The notes below the pieces were generated by a model. It worked only from the letters and a program-made list of their open reading frames with translations, did not search any database and had not been told where the DNA came from. Shown in pieces: positions 8,304 to 17,489 of a stretch of DNA of 64,000 nt. Origin of the DNA: UBA7378 sp049611805 (GTDB taxonomy: Bacteria > Pseudomonadota > Alphaproteobacteria > RS24); assembly GCA_049611805.1 (NCBI GenBank), contig JBMZAX010000006.1:37222-101221 (forward strand), read 5' to 3'. How positions within the stretch are numbered: the first letter of the stretch is position 1; every line of letters begins with the position of its first letter. Position numbers and translations under genes: made by a program.

Positions 8304-10835
8304 TTAGCCGGCTTTCCGGCGTTTCTTGGCCGGACCTTTCGCAATGCGTGCGGCGATAAGCTCCAGTCCCCGTTCCAGTGTAAGCGAGTCGGGGACTTCA
8401 TCCTTCGGAATTGTGGCATTGACCTTGTCATATTTGACATAAGGCCCGAAGCGGCCATCCATCACGCGCACCGGCTTGCCGTCATCGGGGTGTTCGCCCA
8501 GTTCCTTCAACACTGCCCCGCCACGCGCGCGTTGCGGGCCCTTGGCCTTGCGTTCGGCAATAACCGTCACCGCACGGTTGAGCCCGATGTCAAAAACCTC
8601 ATCGGGCGTTTCAAGCGATGCCGATTGCTTGCCGGCTTTCACATAAGGGCCATAACGCCCGATATCGGCGGTAATTTCTTCCCCGGTTTCGGGGTGCGTG
8701 CCGATAAGGCGCGGCAATGACAGAAGTTTCAGCGCATATTCCAATGTCATCTCTGCCGGTGTTTTGCCCTTGGGAATGCCGGCGCGTTTCGGCTTTTCGC
8801 CTTTTTCGGCGGCCTCGCCCAATTGAATATAGGGGCCGAAGCGCCCGTCCTTCACATGCACATCCAAACCGGTTTCGGGGTCTTGGCCCAAAATGCGCTC
8901 AATGTCGCCATGCTCGGCCTGTTCGCCCGCAAAAGGCCGCGTGAAGCGGCATTCGGGATAGCGCGTACAGCCCACAAAAGCGCCATATCGGCCGGTTTTG
9001 AGGCTAAGCTGGCCTTCTTCGCATTTCGGGCACTGGCGCGGGTCGCCCTGGCCGGTATCGCGGAAAATATGTGCGCCCAGCACATCGTTCATCGTGTCCA
9101 GAATTTGCGTATTGCGGATTTCCATTGTCTGTTCGACGGTTTGATAAAAATCACGCCAGAATTGCGCCAGCACGTCTTTATAACTCAGGCTGCCATTGGA
9201 AACCTGGTCGAGGTCGGCCTCCAATCCGGCGGTGAAGTCATATTCGACATAGCGTTCAAAGAAGTTTTCCAAAAACGCCACAACCAGACGTCCCTTGTCT
9301 TGGGGAATGAAGCGGTTGCGATCCATGACCACATAGTCGCGTTCGCGCAGCACCGACAAAACGCTGGCATAGGTTGAGGGTCGGCCAATGCCCAGCTCTT
9401 CCATGCGTTTGACCAGCGTGGCCTCGCTATAGCGTGGCGGCGGCTCGGTAAAGTGCTGTTCGGGGGCGATTTTCTCAACACTCAGCGCGTCACCGGCATT
9501 GACGGCGGGCAGGGTGGGGCCGTCTTTTTCATCCGGCGTATCGTCCTTGCCTTCTTCGTAGAGCTTCAAAAAGCCCGGAAATGTGATGACGGTGCCGGAC
9601 CCGCGCAAACCCGTTTGCTTGTCGGCACTTGAAATGGTGGTGGTGGTGCGTTGCACGCGCGCGCTTTCCATTTGCGAGGCCACGGTGCGCTTCCAAATGA
9701 GGTCGTAAAGCTTCAACTCATCCGCCCCCACAAGGCGGGCGACATCGGCCGGCAGGCGTTGCACGCTGGTCGGGCGAATGGCCTCGTGCGCTTCTTGCGC
9801 ATTGGCCGCCTTTTTGGTGTAGCGGCGCGGCGCATCGGGCAGGTAGTCGCCGCCGAAATCAGTCGAAATCGTATCGCGAATTTCGCTTACCGCTTCGGGC
9901 GCAATGTCGATGCCGTCTGTCCGCATATAGGTGATGAGGCCGGTCACGTCGCCGTCAATCTCCACCCCTTCATAAAGGCGCTGGGCGATTTGCATGGTGC
10001 GGCTGGCCGAATAACCGAGTTTGCGCGAGGCTTCCTGTTGCAGGGTCGAGGTTGTGAAAGGCGGCGAGGGGTTGCGCTGGCCGGGTTTGCTCTCGACATT
10101 TTCCACGCTGAAACTGGCGCCACTGATGGCGGCCTCGGCGGCGTGCGCCTGGGCTTCATTTGCCAGTGAGAATTTGTCCAGCTTCTCGCCGTTCAAAACA
10201 GTCAGGCGCGTGGGCAGTTTTTTGTTTTCCGGTGTCAGAAAATCGGTATCGACCGTCCAGTATTCGCGCGCGGTAAATTTCTCAATTTCGATTTCGCGTT
10301 CGCAAATCAACCGCAGCGCGACCGACTGCACGCGCCCCGCCGAGCGTGAGCCCGGCAATTTGCGCCACAAAACCGGCGACAGGTTGAAGCCGACAAGATA
10401 GTCCAGCGCACGGCGGGCGAGATAGGCGTCCACGAGGCGCGCATCAATCTCGCGCGGGTTTTGCATGGCTTCCAGCACGGCATTGCGCGTGATTGCGTTA
10501 AACACAACGCGGCACACATCAATGCCGTTCAGAACATTTTTCTTCCGTAAAACCTCAAGCACATGCCAGCTAATGGCCTCGCCCTCGCGGTCGGGGTCGG
10601 TTGCCAGAACCAGCCGGTCGGCCGATTTGACGGCCTTGGCAATCTCGTTCAGCCGCTTGCTGGCGGCGGCCTGTTCTTCCCAGGACATGGCAAAATCATT
10701 GTCCGGATCGACAGAACCGTTTTTCTCCGGCAAATCGCGCACGTGCCCGTAGGAGGCAAGAACGGTAAAATTGTCTCCCAGATATTTGTTGATCGTTTTC
10801 GCCTTGGCGGGCGATTCAACAATGACGACTTCCAT
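8304..10835 (-). CDS. topA: DNA topoisomerase I (type IA)
   Basis: An 843-residue type IA topoisomerase. The N-terminal TOPRIM domain begins MEVVIVESPAKAKTINKYLG and contains DPDREGEAISWH. The catalytic tyrosine is Tyr303 in LITYMRTDG. A C-terminal topoisomerase zinc-finger (CPKCEEG ... CTRYPEC) follows, then several RFGPYVK-type C-terminal repeats and a basic tail. The enzyme relaxes negative supercoils behind moving polymerases. It starts at ATG 10835 with a candidate promoter in the 99-base gap after dprA, and is followed after 21 bases by rnr. Confidence 0.97.
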   Translation of the reverse strand: MEVVIVESPAKAKTINKYLGDNFTVLASYGHVRDLPEKNGSVDPDNDFAMSWEEQAAASKRLNEIAKAVKSADRLVLATDPDREGEAISWHVLEVLRKKNVLNGIDVCRVVFNAITRNAVLEAMQNPREIDARLVDAYLARRALDYLVGFNLSPVLWRKLPGSRSAGRVQSVALRLICEREIEIEKFTAREYWTVDTDFLTPENKKLPTRLTVLNGEKLDKFSLANEAQAHAAEAAISGASFSVENVESKPGQRNPSPPFTTSTLQQEASRKLGYSASRTMQIAQRLYEGVEIDGDVTGLITYMRTDGIDIAPEAVSEIRDTISTDFGGDYLPDAPRRYTKKAANAQEAHEAIRPTSVQRLPADVARLVGADELKLYDLIWKRTVASQMESARVQRTTTTISSADKQTGLRGSGTVITFPGFLKLYEEGKDDTPDEKDGPTLPAVNAGDALSVEKIAPEQHFTEPPPRYSEATLVKRMEELGIGRPSTYASVLSVLRERDYVVMDRNRFIPQDKGRLVVAFLENFFERYVEYDFTAGLEADLDQVSNGSLSYKDVLAQFWRDFYQTVEQTMEIRNTQILDTMNDVLGAHIFRDTGQGDPRQCPKCEEGQLSLKTGRYGAFVGCTRYPECRFTRPFAGEQAEHGDIERILGQDPETGLDVHVKDGRFGPYIQLGEAAEKGEKPKRAGIPKGKTPAEMTLEYALKLLSLPRLIGTHPETGEEITADIGRYGPYVKAGKQSASLETPDEVFDIGLNRAVTVIAERKAKGPQRARGGAVLKELGEHPDDGKPVRVMDGRFGPYVKYDKVNATIPKDEVPDSLTLERGLELIAARIAKGPAKKRRKAG

Positions 10836-10870
10836 GCGATATCCCGTAATCAGACTTTGAATGAGCGCAT

Positions 10871-10899
10871 GATATGGTCAATTCTATTGCCCGTGTCAA
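10871..10899 (-). promoter_or_regulatory. Candidate promoter for topA
   Basis: On the minus strand there is an exact TTGACA (10899-10894), a 17-base spacer and a weak -10-like CATATC (10876-10871). It is in the only sizeable gap of the ruvX-to-Nudix gene run and is 36 bases from the topA ATG. Confidence 0.35.
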
Positions 10900-10934
10900 A
10901 TGTGCTTTTTTCAACACGCCCGCCAAAGGCCTGT

Positions 10935-12068
10935 CTATTCATTGATATCCAGACACACCTGACCGCCCGAATCATAGGTCAGGCGACCGGCAAGTTCGAG
11001 TTCCAGCAAAACCAGATGCACGCTCTGCAAGGGGGCCTCGGCCTGTTCGACCAGATCGTCAATGCGTATCGGCACCGGCCCCAAAAGCTCGATAATTTTG
11101 CGCCGTATGGCGTCGCTGACCGGTGCGGGCGGGCTTTGCGGGCGCTTCGGCGTTTTCTGGTCGGGTGTTTTCAACGCCATGTTTTCGATGAGCGGGCGCA
11201 CGGCGTCCATAATATCGTCCACCGTCTCGATCAGTGCCGCGCCGGTTCGGATGAGATGATTGCTGCCATGGCAACGCGGGTCGAGCGGTGAACCGGGCAC
11301 GGCCATGACCTCGCGGCCATATTCGCCCGCCAGACGCGCCGTGATGAGCGAGCCCGACCGCCGCGCGGCCTCAACCACAATAACGCCCAGCGACAGGCCG
11401 GAAATAATGCGGTTGCGGCGCGGAAACTGGCTGGCCTGTGGCGCGGTGCCCGGTGGGTTTTCGCACAAAATCAAGCCCTGTTCGCAAATCTGCTGCTGCA
11501 ATTCGGCATTCTCGCGCGGGTAGGAATGGTCAATGCCATTGGCAATCACGGCAATGGTGCCGGCCTCCAGCGCGCCCTGATGAGCCGCGCGGTCAATGCC
11601 GCGTGCAAGGCCGGAAACCAAAATCAGACCGCGCGCGCCGATATCTTTTGCAAGTTTGCCGGCTATGCGCTGGCCGGCGGCCGAGGCATTGCGCGCACCG
11701 ACCATGGCGAGTGCGGGCTTTGCAAGCAAATGCGCATGGCCGTAACACGACATAACGGGCGGCGCATCGGGGGTTTGTGCCAGAAGCTTTGGATAGGCGG
11801 CAGTACCCAGAACCAAAAACGTGCCGCCGAGTTTGAGCGTCGCCTCATATTCGCGTTTGGCCGCTTGTTCGGAAACCGGTTTGAAAGCCTTTGACCGCCC
11901 GCCGCGTGCGGCAAGTTCGGGCAGTGCGCTCAAGGCGGCATGGGGTTCGCCGTATAAATTCATCAGGCGGCGAAAAGTTACCGGCCCCAGTTTTTCGGTT
12001 CGTGACAATCGGATATAGGCAAGAATGTCGGCTTCGGACAGTTGACCTGTCATTGCATGGCCTGTCAT
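10935..12068 (-). CDS. dprA: DNA-processing protein DprA
   Basis: A 377-residue DprA/Smf protein. It has an N-terminal SAM-like region, a Rossmann-fold core with MVGARNAS and LVSGLARGIDRAAH (about residues 131-168), a nucleotide-contacting PRRNRIISGLS segment and a C-terminal winged-helix domain (about 310-370). DprA loads RecA onto incoming single-stranded DNA in natural transformation, and it is conserved even in bacteria not known to be competent. The start ATG at 12068 has GGAAGG upstream; a second in-frame ATG lies five codons later. It lies 62 bases after plsY in the same orientation. No other competence gene is visible here. Confidence 0.95.
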   Translation of the reverse strand: MTGHAMTGQLSEADILAYIRLSRTEKLGPVTFRRLMNLYGEPHAALSALPELAARGGRSKAFKPVSEQAAKREYEATLKLGGTFLVLGTAAYPKLLAQTPDAPPVMSCYGHAHLLAKPALAMVGARNASAAGQRIAGKLAKDIGARGLILVSGLARGIDRAAHQGALEAGTIAVIANGIDHSYPRENAELQQQICEQGLILCENPPGTAPQASQFPRRNRIISGLSLGVIVVEAARRSGSLITARLAGEYGREVMAVPGSPLDPRCHGSNHLIRTGAALIETVDDIMDAVRPLIENMALKTPDQKTPKRPQSPPAPVSDAIRRKIIELLGPVPIRIDDLVEQAEAPLQSVHLVLLELELAGRLTYDSGGQVCLDINE

Positions 12069-12130
12069 TGCGCAGGCCTTCCGGCGCAGAAATTTGGCAT
12101 TATTATTTTTCTTTTTTAGGTTGAAAGAGT

Positions 12131-12727
12131 TTACGCAGACTGCCCGATGCGTGGTTCCTGTCCTTTGCGCAGACGCGAGATATTCTCACGATGCGCCCAG
12201 TAAATGACGCCAACCTGAACACCGACCACCACGCCACCGTATACTTCACCGAGAACAAACATATAAGCGGGCACGCTAAGCGTCGCAACCAGCGCCGCCA
12301 GCGACGAGCGGCGGAATATCAGCGCCACCAACAACCACACGAAAAGCATGGACAGGCCGGGCAGGGGCGACAAAACAATGCTTGAACCGATAAAAACCGC
12401 AACGCCCTTGCCGCCTTTAAAGCCCAGCCAGACAGGGAAAATATGCCCCAAAAGCGCGGCCAGTCCGGCCCAATAGGCGGCCGGAAAACCGACAAATTCA
12501 AGCGCGATAAAAATCGCGATACTGCCCTTGGCGGCATCTGTCAGCAATGTCAGTGCCGCGAGCAATTTGTTGCCCGAACGCAAAACATTTGTCGCGCCGA
12601 TATTGCCGGAGCCGGTTTCGCGAATATCGCCCAAACCGCCCATGCGGCTGAACAAAAGGCCGAAAGGTATGGAGCCCAGAAGATAGGCGAGGATCAAAAC
12701 GCCGATTATTGTGCTTGTGTCTGTCAT
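12131..12727 (-). CDS. plsY: Glycerol-3-phosphate acyltransferase PlsY
   Basis: A 198-residue polytopic inner-membrane protein with the PlsY motifs LLGSIPFG (near residue 16), GSGNIGATNVLR (near 40) and KGGKGVAVFIG (near 103). It transfers the acyl group from acyl-phosphate to glycerol-3-phosphate, the first step of phospholipid synthesis. Five or more hydrophobic helices are apparent, as expected. Its ATG overlaps the stop of the dihydroorotase-like gene by four bases (ATGA), so translation is coupled. The linkage of plsY to pyrB and a pyrC-like gene with dprA downstream is a recurrent alphaproteobacterial arrangement. Confidence 0.96.
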   Translation of the reverse strand: MTDTSTIIGVLILAYLLGSIPFGLLFSRMGGLGDIRETGSGNIGATNVLRSGNKLLAALTLLTDAAKGSIAIFIALEFVGFPAAYWAGLAALLGHIFPVWLGFKGGKGVAVFIGSSIVLSPLPGLSMLFVWLLVALIFRRSSLAALVATLSVPAYMFVLGEVYGGVVVGVQVGVIYWAHRENISRLRKGQEPRIGQSA

Positions 12728-14043
12728 TTTGTCGTTTCCATTTTGCTGTCGAAAACACTGTGCCCGTTTACAAAGCAGGCTTCAACCTTTCCTTGCAGCT
12801 TGCGCCCTTCAATGGCGGCGTTTTTGGACTTTGATTTGAGCGCGTCGGCATCGACAATCCACGGCGCTTCCAAATCAACCAGCGCAAAATCTGCGGGACT
12901 GCCCGTGCGCATGGTGCCGCCGTCAATGTCCAGAAGCCGGGCCGGATGGCCGGTCACGGCGCGTATCAGCGTTGCCAGATCGAGCCCATGTGCGTGATGC
13001 AGGCTCAACAATACAGACAACAATGTTTCCACGCCCACCGTGCCATAGGCGGCTTGCGCGAAAGGCTGGCGCTTTTCTTCGGCGTCTTGCGGGTTGTGGC
13101 CGGAAACCACAATGTCGATGGTGCCGTCGGCCAGCCCGTCAACCAGCGCGAGGCGGTCATCCTCACTGCGCAGCGGCGGGTTCAGCTTGGCAAAAGTGCG
13201 GTAATTTTCGACATCATTTTCGTTCAGCATCAAATGGGTCGCAGATACGCCGCAACTCACCGCCAGACCGCGCGCTTTGGCCTGGCGCACGGCTTCAACG
13301 CTTTCGCCGGAGGAAACTTGCGAAATATGGTAGCGCGCGCCGGTCAGCTCCACGAGGCGGATGTCGCGGTCGATAATGGCGGTTTCCGCCGCCACCGGAA
13401 TGCCGGTGAGGCCGAGGCGGGTTGCCAATTCGCCCTCATGCATGACACCGGCGCTCTGCAAATCCTGATCCAGCGCGTGCTGGACAATCAGCGCGTCAAA
13501 ATTCGACGCATAAGACAGCGCGCGCCGCATGGTCAGCGCGTTCATCACCGCACGATCCCCGTCGGTAAAGGCCACCGCACCGGCTTCGCGCAACAGGCCG
13601 AACTCGGTCATGATGCGGCCTTCGCAATTTTTGGTGATGGCCGCCATCGGGTGTACGCGCACCGACGCCGTGCCGCGCGCGCGCCGGCTGATGAAATCGA
13701 CAAGCGCCGCATCGTCAATTGCCGGTGTGGTATTGGGCATGACCACCATATGCGTCACCCCGCCGGCGGCGGCTGCATGCGAGGCGGTGGCAAGCGTTTC
13801 GCGGTGTTCTTCGCCGGGCTCGCCGGTAAATACCTGCATGTCAATCAGGCCCGGCAATATGGCAAGGCCCGTGCAATCCAGCGTTTCTGCGCTGTCGGGA
13901 ATTTCAATATCCGCGCCAATGGCGGCAATTTTGCCGTCGCGCACCAGCAGGCTGCCCGTTACATCCAATTCTTGAGCCGGATCGATCAATCGGGCATTGA
14001 CAAAGGCGCGTTCGGGCCCGGATGTCAGCTCGCCTTGGGCCAT
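12724..14043 (-). CDS. Dihydroorotase-like protein (PyrC'/PyrX type, probably non-catalytic)
   Basis: A 439-residue amidohydrolase-fold protein directly coupled to pyrB (TGATG overlap). It aligns with class I dihydroorotases throughout, but the metal-binding HxH near the N-terminus is replaced by Gln70-Val71-Phe72 (DMQVFTGEPG). The late DHAPH-type motif reads SGHNPQ, with Gly315 where the catalytic aspartate is expected. In several bacteria such degenerate partners lack activity and instead stabilise aspartate transcarbamoylase, with dihydroorotase encoded elsewhere. That is the likely role here by inference. It would usually be annotated as pyrC; the missing ligands argue against catalysis. 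Confidence 0.9.
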   Translation of the reverse strand: MAQGELTSGPERAFVNARLIDPAQELDVTGSLLVRDGKIAAIGADIEIPDSAETLDCTGLAILPGLIDMQVFTGEPGEEHRETLATASHAAAAGGVTHMVVMPNTTPAIDDAALVDFISRRARGTASVRVHPMAAITKNCEGRIMTEFGLLREAGAVAFTDGDRAVMNALTMRRALSYASNFDALIVQHALDQDLQSAGVMHEGELATRLGLTGIPVAAETAIIDRDIRLVELTGARYHISQVSSGESVEAVRQAKARGLAVSCGVSATHLMLNENDVENYRTFAKLNPPLRSEDDRLALVDGLADGTIDIVVSGHNPQDAEEKRQPFAQAAYGTVGVETLLSVLLSLHHAHGLDLATLIRAVTGHPARLLDIDGGTMRTGSPADFALVDLEAPWIVDADALKSKSKNAAIEGRKLQGKVEACFVNGHSVFDSKMETTK

Positions 14044-15017
14044 CAGCTTGCGCCCCCGCTTTGCATATTATTGGGCAGATTGGCCGCCAGCGCCTCCAGC
14101 GCCGCCATGCGCACCGCCACGCCCATTTCGACCTGATCGCGGATGAGGCTTATCTCGGTATCATCGGCCAGTTCGCTGTCAATTTCCGCGCCCCGGTTCA
14201 TCGGGCCGGGATGCATCACCAGCGCGTGCGGCTTGGCAAAGCCTAGCTTTTCGCGGTTCAGCCCGTAAAGGTGATAATATTCTCTGACCGAGGGGATAAG
14301 CGCGCCCTGCATGCGTTCGTTTTGTATCCGCAGCATCATTACAATGTCGCAGCCCTCAAGCCCCTCGCGCATGGAGTGGAATATGTTCGCGCCCAGCCTT
14401 TCGGCATCTGCCGGTATCAGCGTGCGCGGGCCGACCAGATTAACCTGCGCGCCCATGGCGTTGAACAAAAGCAGGTTGGAGCGCGCCACGCGCGAATGGG
14501 TGATGTCGCCGCAAATCGCAATTTTAAGACCGCTCAACTTGCCCAGACGCCGCCTTATGGTCAGTGCGTCCAAAAGGGCTTGGGTCGGGTGCTCATGCGC
14601 GCCGTCGCCGGCGTTCAAAACCGCGCAGGAGACTTTTTGCGCCAACAGGGCCACGGCCCCGCTATCGGCGTGGCGTATAACCAGCAGGTCGGGGTTCATG
14701 GCGTTCAGCGTGACAGCCGTATCGAGCAGCGTCTCGCCCTTGTTCAGGGCCGATGACGACACGCTCATATTCATAACATCCGCGCCGAGGCGTTTGCCGG
14801 CCAGCTCAAACGAGCTTTGCGTGCGGGTTGAACTTTCAAAAAACAGATTAATCTGGGTGCGACCGCGCAAAACGTCTGTTTTCTTGTCAATTTGACGGTT
14901 CAAATCAACATAAGTGTCGGCCAGATCGAGCAGATTGGTAATGTCGGAAGCAGATAGCCCTTCGATGCCGAGCAGGTCTCGGAACGGGAAGGTGAAATTT
15001 AATGCCGCCGATGTCAT
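14043..15017 (-). CDS. pyrB: Aspartate carbamoyltransferase catalytic subunit
   Basis: A 324-residue aspartate transcarbamoylase, the second step of pyrimidine synthesis (carbamoyl phosphate plus aspartate to carbamoyl-aspartate). Visible motifs are FFESSTRTQSSFELAGKRLG (carbamoyl-phosphate loop), SSALNKGETL, HPTQALLDALTI and MHPGPMNRGAEI. I place the start at the ATG at 15017 because AGGA lies five bases upstream; the open frame extends 24 codons further but would overlap ruvX. No regulatory pyrI gene is present, consistent with a class A enzyme that pairs with the adjacent dihydroorotase-like protein. Confidence 0.95.
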   Translation of the reverse strand: MTSAALNFTFPFRDLLGIEGLSASDITNLLDLADTYVDLNRQIDKKTDVLRGRTQINLFFESSTRTQSSFELAGKRLGADVMNMSVSSSALNKGETLLDTAVTLNAMNPDLLVIRHADSGAVALLAQKVSCAVLNAGDGAHEHPTQALLDALTIRRRLGKLSGLKIAICGDITHSRVARSNLLLFNAMGAQVNLVGPRTLIPADAERLGANIFHSMREGLEGCDIVMMLRIQNERMQGALIPSVREYYHLYGLNREKLGFAKPHALVMHPGPMNRGAEIDSELADDTEISLIRDQVEMGVAVRMAALEALAANLPNNMQSGGAS

Positions 15018-15085
15018 TAAATCCTGATTGTATAGGCGCAGAACCGAGTCGTGGCAAGTGAATTTGCCGGCCCTTATGCTTTGCC

Positions 15086-15559
15086 TCAAGCGTGCAGTCG
15101 GTCGAGGACGCCTTGCAGAATAAAAGCCGCGGCCATTTTGTCGATGACCGCGCCGCGTTTGGCGCGGCTGGTATCGGCGTCAATGAGCGTGCGTTCGACG
15201 GCGGCGGTGGACAAACGCTCATCCCACAAAAGCACCGGCAGATCGGGAAAACTGTCGCGCGCCGCCAGATTGCGCACAAAGGCGTGCGTTGCCTGGACGC
15301 GCGGGCCCGCCGACCCGTCCATATTGAGCGGCAGACCCAAGATCAGCCCGCCGATATTTTCCGCATCAATAACAGCCTCAAGCCGGGCGGCATCGGCACC
15401 GAATTTGGTGCGCCTTATGGTGTCAAACGGGGTGGCGATTTGATGGCGCGTATCGGCCACGGCCAGACCTATTGTCTTCGTGCCCAAATCAAGCCCCAAT
15501 AGGCGCTGGCCGGCGCTTAAATAGGTCGGCAGAGCGGTTGCGTCTTCGATAATGGGCAT
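15086..15559 (-). CDS. ruvX: RuvX/YqgF family protein (putative Holliday junction resolvase / pre-16S rRNA nuclease)
   Basis: A 157-residue RNase H-fold protein with LLGLDLGTKTIGLAV at the N-terminus (metal-binding Asp), LILGLPLNMDGSAGPR in the middle and LWDERLSTAAVERTL plus DKMAAAFILQGVLD at the C-terminus. This is the YqgF family, shown in E. coli to be needed for 16S rRNA 5'-end maturation and historically called a putative Holliday junction resolvase. It is the first gene of the minus-strand ruvX-pyrB-pyrC'-plsY-dprA run and is divergent from gatC across a 154-base gap, a layout common in alphaproteobacteria. Confidence 0.94.
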   Translation of the reverse strand: MPIIEDATALPTYLSAGQRLLGLDLGTKTIGLAVADTRHQIATPFDTIRRTKFGADAARLEAVIDAENIGGLILGLPLNMDGSAGPRVQATHAFVRNLAARDSFPDLPVLLWDERLSTAAVERTLIDADTSRAKRGAVIDKMAAAFILQGVLDRLHA

Positions 15560-15713
15560 AGCCAGTGCATAGCATAGTTAAATCGGGCTGGCATTTTTTA
15601 TTGCGGATGATAAGACGGGAAAATCGGGGTGGCGTCGCTTGCGGACAGTTTGCGGCTTTGCTAGTTTCGCCGCGCCGCGTCGCGCATAATATTGCTTATA
15701 AGGAACGGGTCGA

Positions 15714-16001
15714 TTGTCAGTAGATGAAAATATGGTTCGCCGCATTGCCGGCCTTGCTCGCATTCAGGTGGATGACGAGAAATTACCGGCGCTCGCGCGT
15801 GAGCTGAGCGCCATTCTTGGGTTTGTCGAACAATTGTCGGAAGTCGACACTACGGATGTCAAACCCTATACGAGCCCGGTTGAAATGCAGATAAAGGCGC
15901 GCGCCGATGCCGTGACCGATGGCGGGTATCCGGAAGATATTCTGGCCAATGCGCCGGAAAAAGATGACGGCTATTTCGCCGTTCCGAAAGTGGTCGAGTA
16001 A
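15714..16001 (+). CDS. gatC: Asp/Glu-tRNA(Asn/Gln) amidotransferase subunit C
   Basis: A 95-residue GatC with the typical VRRIAGLARIQVDDEKL opening helix and a conserved C-terminal YFAVPKVVE. GatC stabilises the GatA-GatB complex that converts mischarged Glu-tRNA(Gln) and Asp-tRNA(Asn) to the amidated forms. The start is TTG at 15714, preceded by AAGGA about nine bases upstream. Its TAA stop is immediately followed by the gatA ATG with no spacer. In the 154-base divergent gap with ruvX I see no promoter I would defend. Confidence 0.95.
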   Translation: MSVDENMVRRIAGLARIQVDDEKLPALARELSAILGFVEQLSEVDTTDVKPYTSPVEMQIKARADAVTDGGYPEDILANAPEKDDGYFAVPKVVE

Positions 16002-17489
16002 ATGAGCAAGGACACTGATCTGACGGCGCTGAAGCTGGCTGAAGCGCGCGACGGTTTGCGCGCCAAAGAATTTTCCGCGCGCGAGCTGACGCAAAGTTTT
16101 ATCGACCGCGTGGCGGCTTCGGAAAAGCTCAACGCCTATATTCTGCAAACACCGGAAAGGGCGCTGGAAGCCGCCGAGCAGGCCGATGCGCGCCTCGGCA
16201 CAGGCGATGCCCGCCCGCTGGAAGGCCTGCCCATTGGCGTGAAGGATTTGTTCTGCACAAGCGGAGTGCGCACCACGGCGTGTTCAAATATTCTGGGCGA
16301 TTTTACCCCGACTTATGAAAGCAAAGTGACCGAAAACTTATGGGCCGATGGCGCGCTGATGCTGGGCAAGCTGAACAATGACGAATTTGCCATGGGTTCT
16401 TCAAACGAAACCTCGGCCTATGGCGCGTGCCTCAATCCGTGGCGCGCGGATGATGGCGAACCGCTAGTGCCCGGCGGGTCTTCGGGCGGCTCTTCGGCGG
16501 CGGTGGCCGCGCGGCTCGGTCTGGCGGCAACGGCAACCGATACGGGCGGGTCTATCCGCCAGCCCGCCGCGCTGACCGGCACGGTGGGGCTGAAGCCGAC
16601 CTATGGGCGGTGTTCGCGCTGGGGCATTGTCGCCTTTGCCTCTTCGCTCGACCAGGCCGGCCCCATTACGCGCAGCGTGCGCGACAGCGCCATTATGCTG
16701 ACCAGCATGGCCGGGCATGATGCGCGCGACACAACAAGCGTGGATATGGCGGTGCCCGATTACGAGGCGGCGCTTACGGGCGATATTCGCGGGCTGCGCA
16801 TCGGCGTGCCGAAAGAATATCGCATCGACACCATGCCGTCCGAGATCGAAGCGCTGTGGCAACAGGGCATAGACTGGTTGCGCGATGCCGGTGCCGAGAT
16901 TGTGGATGTCAGCCTGCCGCACACCAAATATGCGCTGCCGGCCTATTACATTATTGCGCCGGCCGAGGCGTCTTCCAATCTGGCCCGCTATGACGGGGTG
17001 CGCTATGGCGCGCGCAAAACAGGCGATGATATTGACGATATGTATGCCCAAACGCGCGGCGCGGGCTTCGGCGATGAGGTGCAACGGCGCTTGCTTGTCG
17101 GCACATATGCGCTGTCGGCGGGCTATTATGACGCCTATTATCTGAAAGCCTTGCAGGTGCGTCGTTTGATTGCACAGGATTTCGAAAACGCCTATCAGAA
17201 TTGCGATCTGTTGCTGACGCCGACAACGCCGTCGGCGGCGTTTGGCTTGGACAAGGGCGATGCCGACCCGCTTGAAATGTATTTGAACGATGTGTTTACC
17301 GTGACGGTGAACCTTGCGGGCCTGCCCGGAATTTCCGTGCCGGCCGGTCTTGATGCCAAGGGCCTGCCGCTTGGCCTGCAACTGATTGGCAAGGCATTTG
17401 GCGAGGAAGAGCTTTTGCGGGCGGCGCAGGTGCTTGAAACGGCCGCCGCATTTTCCGCCGAACCGACCGAATGGTGGACAAAATCATGA
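16002..17489 (+). CDS. gatA: Asp/Glu-tRNA(Asn/Gln) amidotransferase subunit A
   Basis: A 495-residue amidase-signature enzyme that releases ammonia from glutamine for tRNA-dependent amidation. The Ser-cis-Ser-Lys triad is visible: Lys81 in GVKDLF, Ser160 in GGSSGGSS and the nucleophile Ser184 in DTGGSIRQPAA. The length and motif spacing match functional GatA. It starts directly after the gatC stop and overlaps gatB by four bases, forming a gatCAB operon. Ammonia is channelled to GatB. Confidence 0.98.
   Translation: MSKDTDLTALKLAEARDGLRAKEFSARELTQSFIDRVAASEKLNAYILQTPERALEAAEQADARLGTGDARPLEGLPIGVKDLFCTSGVRTTACSNILGDFTPTYESKVTENLWADGALMLGKLNNDEFAMGSSNETSAYGACLNPWRADDGEPLVPGGSSGGSSAAVAARLGLAATATDTGGSIRQPAALTGTVGLKPTYGRCSRWGIVAFASSLDQAGPITRSVRDSAIMLTSMAGHDARDTTSVDMAVPDYEAALTGDIRGLRIGVPKEYRIDTMPSEIEALWQQGIDWLRDAGAEIVDVSLPHTKYALPAYYIIAPAEASSNLARYDGVRYGARKTGDDIDDMYAQTRGAGFGDEVQRRLLVGTYALSAGYYDAYYLKALQVRRLIAQDFENAYQNCDLLLTPTTPSAAFGLDKGDADPLEMYLNDVFTVTVNLAGLPGISVPAGLDAKGLPLGLQLIGKAFGEEELLRAAQVLETAAAFSAEPTEWWTKS

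Noticed and set aside
12946..14136. A long plus-strand open frame opposite the dihydroorotase-like gene
   Set aside because: Low-complexity Arg/His/Gln-rich product typical of antisense frames; the minus strand carries a clear amidohydrolase.
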